Below, piece by piece: positions 48,001 to 57,864 of a DNA stretch of 64,000 bases. Origin of the DNA: Triops longicaudatus. Its lineage: Eukaryota; Arthropoda; Branchiopoda; Notostraca; Triopsidae. Numbering within the stretch: position 1 is the stretch's first letter; the number at the start of each line of letters is the position of its first letter. The stretch is from contig JAGQDJ010000046.1 of NCBI GenBank assembly GCA_022885665.1, positions 186,001 to 250,000 of the forward strand. The letters are read 5' to 3'. Position numbers and translations under genes: made by a program. The notes under the pieces are model-generated. The model was given only the letters and a program-made list of their open reading frames with translations, was not told the DNA's origin and searched no databases.

Positions 48001-49559
48001 ACAAATAGGTTCTGAGTAAAAGATAAATACTGTACGGGCTAATACGTTAAAGATGAGATATAAACTGTCTTCTAAGGTGCCTTTCAGCGAAGCACAAACA
48101 GTAGAAGAGAAAAAAAAAAGGCACTGAGGTACAAATTGCGCAAAAAGTGCTTTGGTTAATGTAGATTTAAAATTGAAATAGATCTACTAGATTTCTAACG
48201 CGAAAGAATCCCTACTAGGCCCATGTTCAATCTGCTGTTTAAAGGATCAATTGGGCAAATCTGGAGCGTATAATTTCAATTATCGTTTTGTCGTATTTTC
48301 TGTTTTCGCCATGCACACACAGCACGTCGGATAGCAATTACACTTCATATAGTGAGTGCATTTTTGGAACACCGATATCTTGTACATTAAATGAAAAATG
48401 AGGAACCTTTACAAGTCCAAATTTTCCCGTACTTCCTCAAACGAGCTTCTTGATCGCTTACCTATTAAATGACCCAATAGCGACTGACTGGCCATCTGGG
48501 CTCACGACCGCTGCAGTGAATTCATGTTCATCTTCAAGACGTGAAAAGTCCAACTGTTGCAATTGGCGACCTTCTGGGGAGTACACAGATATCTTTTTAT
48601 CGCACCCGGCCGCTATAATATGGTTAGCAGTCCAAGCCAAAGCGCACGGAGCTACGCTATGAACTGCAACTTTGCCTTGAGGTTGACTCGCTCCATCATT
48701 TGTCACATAAAAACGCACTATGGTTCCGTCAGTATGACCTGATATAACTCCGGTCCCCTTCTGACTATGAAGATATAATTTCAGTACAAAAAAGAAAAGA
48801 AAAGTAAATTAGGTAGTCAGCGGATGTCAACTGCACTGATTTTCATATTTTCACTTCGTTTTTTTATTTGTTTCTTACTTTACTGCGAGGGTCTCCACAC
48901 AAGAATCCGTCACATACAGAGTGTTTGACTTGTTCGTCTTCAAGTTTGCAACACGAACTTTACCGTCTGCAAGACCAATGACCAAATTCCCTTGCACGGG
49001 CCATGCCAGACACGTAACGGCAGACTGTTGAACGAATTTGTTGCATATAACTTTCTTATCCCCCCTACGTCGGAAGTCGACACATTAAATATGATTCTCG
49101 GTATAATTATCCACCCAACCTTAGAATAATCATAACTAGTCTTACCAATCATCCCCAATTTTGTAAACGAACACAATGTTATCTGTTTGTCCCACTGCAA
49201 GCTTGGTCGAATCGGGAGAGAAGGCTAACCCTTTGACGACATAATTCTTCTTCCCGTACTGATGATTAAAAAAAAATCGATTAAGCCCACCAAAAAGAAG
49301 TACCTGTGTACTCACTGAAGAATCAGCTGGTTTAGTAGAAAACTTATCGCGTTTCTCCCCAGTGTCGTCGAACAAAATTACAACCCTATCAACAGTGCTC
49401 ACGGCTAACTTCAAACTGTTCGGAGACCAGGCTATGGCCGTAACTTTCGCAGCGCCGTCCTATTTTAATTCGAAGGATAAGTTTTCAGAAAACATTTTGA
49501 ATTATTTTAATTAGACTAACCTGGTAGGGTAATATAGTTCTTAAGTGCCTCAGCTGCAT
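42033..49559 (-). CDS. IFT172: Intraflagellar transport protein 172 (IFT-B)
   Basis: Twenty-seven exons give 1,771 residues (human about 1,749): 49559-49521, 49459-49316, 49258-49146, 49064-48879, 48764-48462, 47702-47169, 47110-46995, 46937-46759, 46699-46556, 46506-46218, 46137-45991, 45938-45758, 45695-45493, 45438-45281, 45208-45064, 45013-44823, 44771-44589, 44532-44386, 44339-44185, 44132-43952, 43894-43691, 43638-43376, 43327-43123, 43067-42897, 42844-42632, 42605-42351 and 42299-42033. The protein opens MQLRHLRTILPYQDGAAKV and has two WD40 propellers over roughly residues 1-600 (KFSTKPAD, VGQTDNIVFVYKIGDDW, LCGGVETFEC, VEYG-type turn, DWLELNETG). A long TPR-like helical array follows (RWEEEGEYGRAIDCY, IEGEEWSKA), then a conserved tail (LNRYLDLADAIEDG, FQYGF). 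It is the large peripheral IFT-B subunit required for cilium and flagellum assembly. All junctions keep frame; the 49-nt intron 9 is among the shortest. Confidence 0.97.
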
Positions 49560-49828
49560 TTTGGAGTTGTATGCGATTGCTTGTGAAGTTACGGGTTCGT
49601 AATGTTATGCCTCGCGTTGCTAGGTTGCTCATTTCCGATTTAGAGCTGCGCGGTTGAAGTGAAGAAACCTGATAGAGGTCTGTTCATGTTCGTTTTGACC
49701 GCTAGAGTACTCTGCAGTGCATAGACACGTCAGCTATTCGTTTTCGACGTTGTGCGGCGGTTCCTGCCGTATAGTACGCTTACCGTAGTACATTGAACCG
49801 TATCTCTCCGAGACACAGGATTGAAAAC
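49560..49828. promoter_or_regulatory. Shared 5' region of IFT172 and SEC61B
   Basis: The two start codons are 269 bp apart on opposite strands, so both promoters must lie here. On the IFT172 strand two direct copies of AGCAAC occur at 49629-49624 and 49621-49616, 57-70 nt before the IFT172 ATG. AGCAAC fits the RGYAAC half-site of the RFX X-box that drives ciliary genes. A full inverted X-box is not present, so the RFX link is inference. Confidence 0.5.
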
Positions 49829-50520
49829 ATGGTAAGCTGTAGTTCATTAAATATTAGTTAAAAATAACGACTTAAACAGTAAAGCCTAGTTTAAAAACTC
49901 GTTATTGTTACGTGGCTTGTTCATGTAATTTTATTTGTATGTTTCGAGCTGTGTATGTCATTTTATGAAGTGGTGTTTATGCTACCATCTGTATACCCAA
50001 ATTTCTGTATTAATCATAGACTAATCGCATAAATTATAGATATAATTTTCAACATATATACATTATTTAGTATTCTAAACTGTTTTATTGTTACAGCCTG
50101 CTTCTCCAAGTTCAACAAATGTTGGAGCTGGTGGTCGCTCCCCAGGAAAGGCAATGGCTCCCAGAGCCGGCAGTGGAAGCACCGTCCGACAAAGGTTTGT
50201 CATTACCAGATTTTCTCTTTTAGATTTTTTAAAAATAAAATTTGCCTTTTAACTAGGAAAACTGTAAGCAGTGCCACAACTACCACCAGAAGCCGAGCTG
50301 GAGGTACCAGCAGTGGAGGCATGTGGAAATTCTACACAGACGATTCCCCTGGCGTGAAAGTGTAAGTTTGCTGTACCCATGAACTAAACCGAATTTCCAT
50401 GCCATTATGAAAATGTATGTGTCTATTTACAGGGGGCCTGTTCCAGTCTTGGTCATGTCGTTGTTGTTCATTGCCTCTGTGTTCCTGCTTCACATTTGGG
50501 GCAAATACACCAGAGCATAG
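49829..50520 (+). CDS. SEC61B: Sec61 translocon beta subunit
   Basis: Four coding exons (49829-49831, 50097-50194, 50257-50361, 50433-50520) give 97 residues, the family's usual length. The amino part SSTNVGAGGRSPGKAMAPRAG and TVRQRK is the conserved cytosolic segment. GGMWKFYTDDSPGVKVGPVPV leads into one tail-anchored membrane helix (about 70-92, ending LLHIWGKYTRA). It is the beta subunit of the endoplasmic-reticulum protein-conducting channel. The first coding exon is only the ATG, followed by a 265-nt intron; this start is supported by ACATG|GTAAGC and by the second exon beginning exactly at residue 2. A poly(A) signal follows at 50706. It is transcribed away from IFT172 from a common 5' region. 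Confidence 0.97.
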
Positions 50521-50705
50521 ATGACTAAAACGATGCGGGAAAATTCCTTGGCCTTTCCAACCATTCCAAGGGAAGATTATTCTTACGTTTAACTTAAAAA
50601 TTACAAGACAAGTTTGAAATCTTGGGGGAAAGGGTGTCCAGAGAAAAAGCATGTTACAAAGAATGGCGTAAATCTTTTATGGTTTTGAGAAGGGTTTTAC
50701 CCATG

Positions 50706-50711
50706 AATAAA
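50706..50711 (+). terminator. Poly(A) signal AATAAA of SEC61B
   Basis: AATAAA lies 186 nt after the SEC61B stop on the same strand and before the 3' end of the oppositely oriented Sp gene, so it very likely ends the SEC61B transcript. Confidence 0.65.
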
Positions 50712-51153
50712 ACCGTTTCTTCTATACAAGAACTCGTGTTAATTTTTTTTTCAATGCAAACTATAGTGTATTTCAAGTCAACTGTCGAGTGCGAAGCGTT
50801 TGAAATTTCTTTCATCCAATAGCGATGACAACAAAGGTGGTCCCAGTAAGCCCCAATGAATTTTCGGCGACTTACATCAGTTCAAGTACATAGGTATTTA
50901 CAACCGCACACATTTGTCGAGGGTCAAATATTACATTTTAAAAAACTATGAAACCCCAACGTCTTTAAATTAAAAACTAATATCCCACAAATAGTTCGAC
51001 AAGGCTAATCTTCACTACTGTATAAACCTTGCCGTGTTTGTATGAAACCCCCCAATTTTTAAAGACTCCGTAATTTCTCAGCCATGTCACACCACCCTCC
51101 TTTCCCCAAGCGATACTTTTTCTACAAAACATGTCGACGCGATCAGGTTGTCT
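50712..51153. other. Convergent spacer between SEC61B and Sp gene
   Basis: About 440 bp between convergent 3' ends. It should include the Sp gene 3' untranslated region. Nothing else is recognisable. Confidence 0.5.
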
Positions 51154-54100
51154 CTACGGTTCTTCTTTTATGACGTAAATCATACTCTGGACTGTACCGT
51201 CGTCTTCTTGAGCTGTATACTCCTCAACGTACTCCGCTTCAATTACTGCTTCTCCTTCTTCTTCCTCACCATTATCTTGTTTGCCACCGTCTTCTGCTAT
51301 CTGATATTCCTCAGCGTACTCCATAGTTGTTTCCACTTCTCCTCCGTCTTCATGTTCTTGGGCATCTTCTATACCGTTCACGACCGTTTCAAGCGTCGCG
51401 TTTATCGAATTGGAATCCTGCACGAAGCAACAGTTAAAAAAAATTAAAAATGACACTCTTAGTCATAATATAATGTCGTTTTTGCAAAAATTACCTTCTG
51501 ATGCGTTTTGATGTGTTTCGATAGATGATCGCTTCTCATGAAACGTTTACTACACTCTGGACACTGAAAGCGTTTTTCTCCTGTATGGGTCCGTTTGTGA
51601 CGCTAAATTGTATGTTTTGTTAACATTTTAACACCACTTGATTCAAACTCTTTAGAAATTTGATGCCAACCTGTAATTCGTCAGAACGAGTGAAACGCTT
51701 GCCACAAAAATACCAGGTACACACAAAAGGCCTTTCTCCAGTATGCCATCTTAAATGCGCTCTCAAATGTGAAGTTTTGCCATAAACTTTGCCACAGCCT
51801 TGAACATGGCAAACATGAATTTTACGCTTGCTATCACCACTCGTTACCCTACTACGAAATATCCTCAATTAATTAATGCAAATAAAGTCTGTCCAATACA
51901 AAGTAAAACTCTTTAGAAGGGAAAACGGAATCATTTCCAAAATTCCTAGTTATTACTTACTTGCCATCTCCGTCTTTGCAATTCGGGCAACTACATGCCA
52001 CTCTGCGGACACGCGGCTTTCCGCCATTAGCGCTACTGGCAGTATCTGTGGGCGACGTCGTTCCTTCGCTAACGATAACACTGTACGTGCCGTCAGGATT
52101 AGCAGCCGTGTTGATAGTGTTTGTTTGAGCTCCCTGGGCAGGTGTTGTGACAACTTGCCATTTATTCGGATCGTTCGGATCCTGTTGTAGCTGTCCTGCC
52201 AATGCAGACGCAGCTATTGATTTAAGGAAAGAAGCAATGTAAGTTCCGTAAGTAAAAGTCCGATCTGATTTTATCCATAACAGCAAGTGATAGTGTCTTA
52301 CGAATGATATGTGTGCCAGGTGGCAAAAGTTGTTGCAAATTAGCTAAGGAAGATTGCTGACCCGTTAAGGCTGAGGCTGGAATCACTTGCACGTTTCCTA
52401 AGCCAGGGATGTTTTGGATCGGGTAAGCCTAAGTTACACAATAAAGATATTTAGAAAAAACTCGAGTTACAGCAACTTCCATGTTTTACTTGGGACAAGT
52501 TCGTAAGGTTGCCGGAAGGAATCATCGTCACCTGACCACCTGCGTTTCCCAGACCTTGCATAATTGTACGTTAGAACTATACTGAAAGACAACGACTGTT
52601 ATTTCTTTTACCGGCAATAGTGAATTGTTGCGGGACGCTCTGGACAACCTGAGTCCCCCCCGATGATGTATTTACGGTTATGGTGGTTTCAGTCGCGTTT
52701 TGGTTACTTTCAGATGTAACCGGCTGAGCTGCCTACATAGGGTGAAGACAAACATTCCCCTCAATACGGTCTCAACTTTTTACACGTCATTTCTTCTAGA
52801 AAGACGTACATTTAACTAATAGATTAGGAAGAAATACCTGAGTTGTGGTAGCTGTAGTGTTAGTCGTCACAGACGTTACAGTGTTAGGTTGGTTTTGGGT
52901 TGGTTGACTTGAATTTAAGACGTTTCCTAAAGAACCCAACGAAGATAGCTGAACTGTCTGAATTTGCCCTCCGGGAGTGATAATTTGCGCCAGCTGCTGG
53001 GTAGGCACTTGCTGTAAAGAGTAGGATCAAATTCACATATGTCAGGTAATGGTAAATCATCCAAAAATAATCTAGCCTTATTTACCTGGGTTACTTGGGG
53101 TACAACTTGCATTTGAGTGCCTTGCATAACCATTTGTACAGGTATCTGAATGGTTTGGTAGACGGTTTGTCCGTTTGAGGAGACCGGGACTTGCACGGAC
53201 AACGTCGTTTGCTGCTGGACTGGGATTTGCAGCACTTGAGGACTGGTACGAATAGCCACGTTTTGACTCCCTATAGAAATGTCTTATTTTATTCGGATAG
53301 AATTAGCAATGCTGCAACATACCCATGCTTTGTAAACTGAATCCTTGAGGCAACTGGACACTCGTATTTGTGTTCGTGCCTCCCGGCGAACGAATAATTT
53401 GCCCAGTATTTAACATGGTTTGATTATTGCTTATCTGCAGCGTTTGCTGTCCGTTACTTCCGGCCGGAATAAAAATGGCTTCTTGCCCATCTATAGTCAC
53501 CGTCTGCAAAGTTGGCATTGCGACGCTATAAACGTTGCCCCCGCTTGTCGACACGATTTGCGAAGAACCAGACTGCAACAGAAAAAATTAAATCATTATG
53601 GTACATCATATGTAATAAACTAACAAAATTTGGCTTTGCTAGGTCAAATAATCTTACTTGAACGTATTGTCCTTGTACGTTCTGCAAGGGCACAAGCGGT
53701 GGAGGATTAGGTCCAGAAACAGTGTTTCCTTTGGAAGTCGGAGTATTCGCTGACCCGGGCGAAACACTTCCGGTTGTATTCATACCACTCGTTGCAACGG
53801 TCTTTGCGGGACTTTGTTGCACTTGGAAGAGGCTTTGAAGCTGAGCAGGCGTGAGGACTTGACAATTTTGCAGCGACGAAAGATTGATTGTATGACCCTC
53901 TTGTGTAATAACCTTGACTTCTGTGTTGGAACTAGCTTCTTGTTCTTCTACTTTGACTTTACTGCACGTGGCCGCCAATAAAGAGAGGGATGACGACTGA
54001 CCCGAGTCCTGTTCCTGGGAAGACACACTTCGATTAGTATCAGCATACATGTGAGGGGGCCTTAAATCTACCCAAGTGAAACTACTGAAAATCGCGCTTG

Positions 54101-54426
54101 CTTCTGCTTGGTCTCGTCATGAACTTTGCGTGACGTAAGCGGCTTTGAGCGACAACCCCAAGTCAAAATATGCCGCCTGAATTTATCACGAACTAATGCA
54201 ATATTTTACATGTTTTCTTACACCTTTCAACTAATTTACCAACAAAATAAAGAACTACACCATCCTACATAACATTAGTTTGGGAACAGTTAGAGGAGCT
54301 TTAGAAAAGCTTAAAAACAAGGAAATCGACACAACGCATGGAACCAAAGGTAAGGTTTAATACCTGCTGATTGTTATTATTGGTCTTGTTTCCTTTATCA
54401 CGCTTTTTCCCAGCTTTACTTGACAT
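51154..54426 (-). CDS. Sp1-4 type zinc-finger transcription factor
   Basis: Twelve exons give 714 residues: 54426-54364, 54014-53658, 53572-53323, 53270-53086, 53011-52838, 52732-52612, 52554-52490, 52428-52302, 52213-51961, 51848-51671, 51602-51495 and 51417-51154. The first 500 residues are glutamine-, serine- and threonine-rich activation sequence with repeated blocks such as QVVPQVTQ and QTVQLSSLGSLGNVL. The Buttonhead box follows (RRVACSCPNCKDG, about 517-530), then three C2H2 fingers (about 541-622): CHVQGCGKVYGKTSHLRAH, CTWYFCGKRFTRSDELQRH and CPECSKRFMRSDHLSKH. These contacts (KHA/RER/RHK type) read GC or GT boxes as in all Sp factors. The glutamine-rich amino half places it with the broad Sp1-4 clade rather than btd/Sp5 or Sp6-9. 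After the fingers comes an 87-residue, strongly acidic tail. The start exon is short and basic; its ATG is the only in-frame choice. Confidence 0.95.
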
Positions 54427-56351
54427 TATCGTCGCCGTGATACATCAAACTGGGACAAAATAGCCCTTCGTTTTTTGCACCACGCAGCTCCGAGAACTCG
54501 AAACCACTTTTGCCCTTTTCTCAAAACTTGGACAGGCTGGAAAGTTGACTTACAACAAGCCAAAGAAAAACACAAAACAAATTCACTAAACAAATAACTC
54601 AATAATGTGCTTAACCGCGATAACACGGCGTTGTTGCTGAGTTTGAAAACTACAGATCAATAACTGGGTGTTGGCTTGGCTTCGCTATGCCTAGCCCCTG
54701 TTATCCTTGGCACCAGCCCCTCTCAAGCTTGGCGTTAGCTTTGGGCCTTGGGGCGTATCCCTGTCCCGCTTTACTTTCCACTGCGTGGCTTGTAGCACAG
54801 CAAAGACAAAGCCCGCACTAGAAGCGGGCGATCTAGTTTGTACTTTTCTCAGCGCTGCGCACATGAGCGATAGAACAAATTCGACAGACACTTCTGGTGA
54901 AAGCGGATATAAAAAATCCGGCCTTAGAAATTCGCAAAAAGGGGGCGTTGTCAATCAGCCTCTAAAAGGGGTGGGGTGCAATGCTTCGCGCGGGTTCTAG
55001 AAGACGACAACTGTAGTACCTCAGTTTCCTACACGCCACAAATTCTGGCTTTTCAGTACGCGTGCGGGTTGCCGGCTTTGCTTCGTCTTTCAGCCTATCT
55101 CACTCCATACGCTTCCTATGTGCTGTTCTGCTTGCATATCATAGCACGCCTGTGTGTCTAGGAAATGGTTCTTTGGCTGAGCGGGCTTGGGCTGGCTTCA
55201 CTGCTGCCCGAAAACGTTCAAAAAGCCTTGAGCATAGTTTTGAATACCCTGTCCCATCCGCCATCCCCAAGGTTTTTTCAGACAGACGCCAGTGCCCCCC
55301 ACGGTTCTTCCCTCCCTCAGGGGAGGATACAAAGCCGAAAGGATACCGCAGGGCGGAGTAGAATATTTGGGAATGCCACCCCATATTTCGCCATCGTTCC
55401 TCCTTTGTTCGGCTTGGGCAGCTGCCGTGATCTAAGTCCAACCAGCCCCATGTGCTGTGGAGGGGGTCTTTACCAAGCCGGGGAAATGGGAAGGGGCAAC
55501 GAACGCTAGTGACTCCCATCAGGGTGGCGCCCACGGATGCGAGAGGTCAAGCAAACCTCCCCTCGTCATCTTTTCGCCTTTCTCTTTCCCACGCTAGTAA
55601 CCTCCTCCGTTTTTCTGCATTTACCTTGGCAACAAGCGACACGGGAAAGATGGCGTGACTCGTTTAGCGCGCTTACGTCATAAGTGAAATTTGGCTACGT
55701 ACTGCACTCAAATGCGGTTACAAACTGGGCCAGCGTGAGTACCTGAAACAAGCTTTGCATTTGCATGTCCTCTATCAGCCGATTTCGGTAAGGTTTGAGG
55801 AAAGGAAAAGGGCGTTATAAGTGGGGTGGTTAAGTCACAAAAAAAAAGAACAGAAAATAGGAATATCCCGACAGCTGCACGTGTAACAGGAAATGGGCCG
55901 GGTGGGGCGGGTTTCCAATGCGTGGTGACCAGTTTTAGGGGAGGATAAAAGGGGAAGGGCACATACAGAAGATAAAGAATAAGGAATAAGGCAAGGAGAA
56001 AAAGACAGCAAAGATAGAAAAAGGGGAGCGTAGAAATGAAAAATATAGTAGGCGTGTGGGTGACGGGCGAAAAAGGGTATAAGAAGACAGTAAGCCTCGC
56101 CTTTCTAAGAAGGAGGGTAAAAAGGCCAAAACTACTGCAGTCGGGAGATTTTTGGGCGTGGCCCTGGCCTCCTTCTTGGAACCCACTTGATTTTCCTTTA
56201 CGCCCGGAGCTAATTTTCGAGAAAGAAGGAAGGGCAACGTGAAGGTTAGAACCCAGAACGCATACAACAATTCACATGGTATAGGTAATCCCTGTGTGTA
56301 CAGTATGATGCTTAATTATAAGGAAACTGGAAAAGCAGGGGACATACTCAC
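54427..56351. other. GC-richer block with overlapping open frames, nature unknown
   Basis: From about 54660 to 55960 the base composition rises above that of the surroundings, and long frames are open on both strands at once (for example 55139-55534 minus, 55165-55509 plus, 54707-55000 plus). I recognise no protein, and simultaneous openness in several frames is what low stop-codon density gives. The left edge holds the Sp promoter side; the right edge adjoins the THAP exon. A promoter CpG-rich zone or an inserted element are both possible. Confidence 0.4.
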
Positions 56352-56591
56352 TTGTTCGTTTACGTGTATTGTTGGAATGGCGCGATCCGTAAGGCGTCGC
56401 CGGTTTTGACCAGCCGACTTGAAACAATTCGGTTGAAAATGAGCTTGGCATAAGCCTTGATATTCCACAGCTTCTGTAAAGTTCGGTTCGACAGTCCTAA
56501 CAAATTCAAGCCAGTGTCGTCTTCGCAAACCCTTGGGAAACTTGAATACCGAGCCCTGATTCGTTCGGCATAAAACGCATCGAACCCCCAT
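56352..56591 (-). CDS. THAP-type zinc-finger exon (partial gene)
   Basis: From the ATG at 56591 an 80-residue exon encodes a complete THAP domain. It has C2CH ligands CVLC near the start and CQAHF, the invariant proline in KFPKG, the tryptophan in RHWLEF, and the closing RAIPTIH that stands in for the AVPTIF box. It ends at a good GTGAGT donor (56351). THAP domains bind DNA and occur in transcription regulators and P-element-like transposases. No downstream partner exon could be assigned: the frame after the acceptor near 56290 reads as low-complexity hydrophobic text that I do not accept as protein. It may therefore be a gene with distant exons, a domesticated or decayed transposase fragment, or a stand-alone domain. 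Confidence 0.8.
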
Positions 56592-57864
56592 ACCGTACGT
56601 TCTCAGTGCAAATGTTTTGCAGCACAGTACTATTACTTCACTGACTTGCACTACTTAGATATATTCGAATCATACTTTTGTTTTGAACCGTAACACTTCA
56701 AAAAACAAGACAGGAACCGGACTGGAGTGAACCTGAAACTGCCAGCGGAGCGCGGCTTTGCGTTAAGAATTCGTGCCTTGACGTCGTCATGCTGCTTCCC
56801 GCCAACACAAGTTCGAATACTTTCCAACCGCTTGGGTGCAGTACTGCAAGGCTACGTCAGAAGTTTTCACACTTTCATGAAACGTGTAGGAGTTGAAAGG
56901 CAGTAACGAGCATAGCCTCATTTTACATAATGTATTGCGGAACTTGTAACAGTCCCGAACCGTACGGAGGTTTTTCTTACTACAATGATTTTTTTCGATG
57001 GCCGCCCATTCTTGGTTGATTGCGTCGCAAAAACTTGCGAGGTAATCGACATGCGAACTCCACCTTTGATACTCAATACATATCACAACCGAGCTCCGGT
57101 TTTTGTTCAGGACTTTTCTGGGAAATTCCCGATCATGTCAACCGCCGTTGTAAAATTTTTCCTTCGTGAACAACAAGTTTTTATGATAATTTTGAAGCAT
57201 TTATTCATTGATAGTATGAGATTTTCCCTTATTCGTCTCAGGAAGTGTAATTAAAGTGTGTAATAAAATTACTTTTGATTATTACTCGACGCCGGAATTT
57301 TCTCATTTTTTTTTTTAATTCACGTAGCTCGTGAACCTAATTTTGTGGACTATACGACTTGTCAACTACTTCGGTCCCGAGCGGTTGACAAAATCGGAGC
57401 TCTATTATAAACGATTGGAAAGCTTTCACTCCTAATAGTAACCGTTTACCGTAATTGTTACTTCCTCTTTAAATTATTTGTGGAAATCTCCAAAGTTTCG
57501 GCTGCCTTAATTAATTCTTGAGTTTTTAAGTTTTTGAAGTTAATTAATTTAAGGTTTAAGGTTAAAAGTTAATTAATTCGATTTTGCGGCTTTACCGCAG
57601 ACATGGGGGATATCTTAAATGGTGCATATTTATCCGTGTAACTTGGCAAACCAACAAATTTAAATTTAGTTGTAGTGAGGATGATGGTCTTTAGAATTTG
57701 CTCGTTGTTGAGTAAAAAAAAAAATGCTCTGGTCTGAAAATTTGTGCTATGTACACGGTGAATCAGCCGTGGTTGGTCAGGAAAGGTGTCAGTAGGCGGA
57801 AGGGAACGTCATCGGGATGGGTTGCTTTGTTGGTAAACAGATGCACATTACTGGATGAGTGAAG
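56592..57864. other. Divergent spacer between THAP exon and NSMAF
   Basis: About 1.3 kb between two genes pointing away from each other. It should hold both promoters. It is AT-rich, with a ttaattaa-rich patch at 57510-57575. No coding frame is convincing. Confidence 0.5.

Noticed and set aside
55139..55534. 131-residue minus and 114-residue plus frames over the same bases
   Set aside because: Mutually overlapping frames of unknown type in a GC-richer block; kept only as a composition note.
55935..56270. Possible continuation exon for the THAP domain
   Set aside because: An acceptor near 56290 is in phase, but the product is a monotone Phe/Leu/Ser/Pro text without any known domain, so joining it would be invention.
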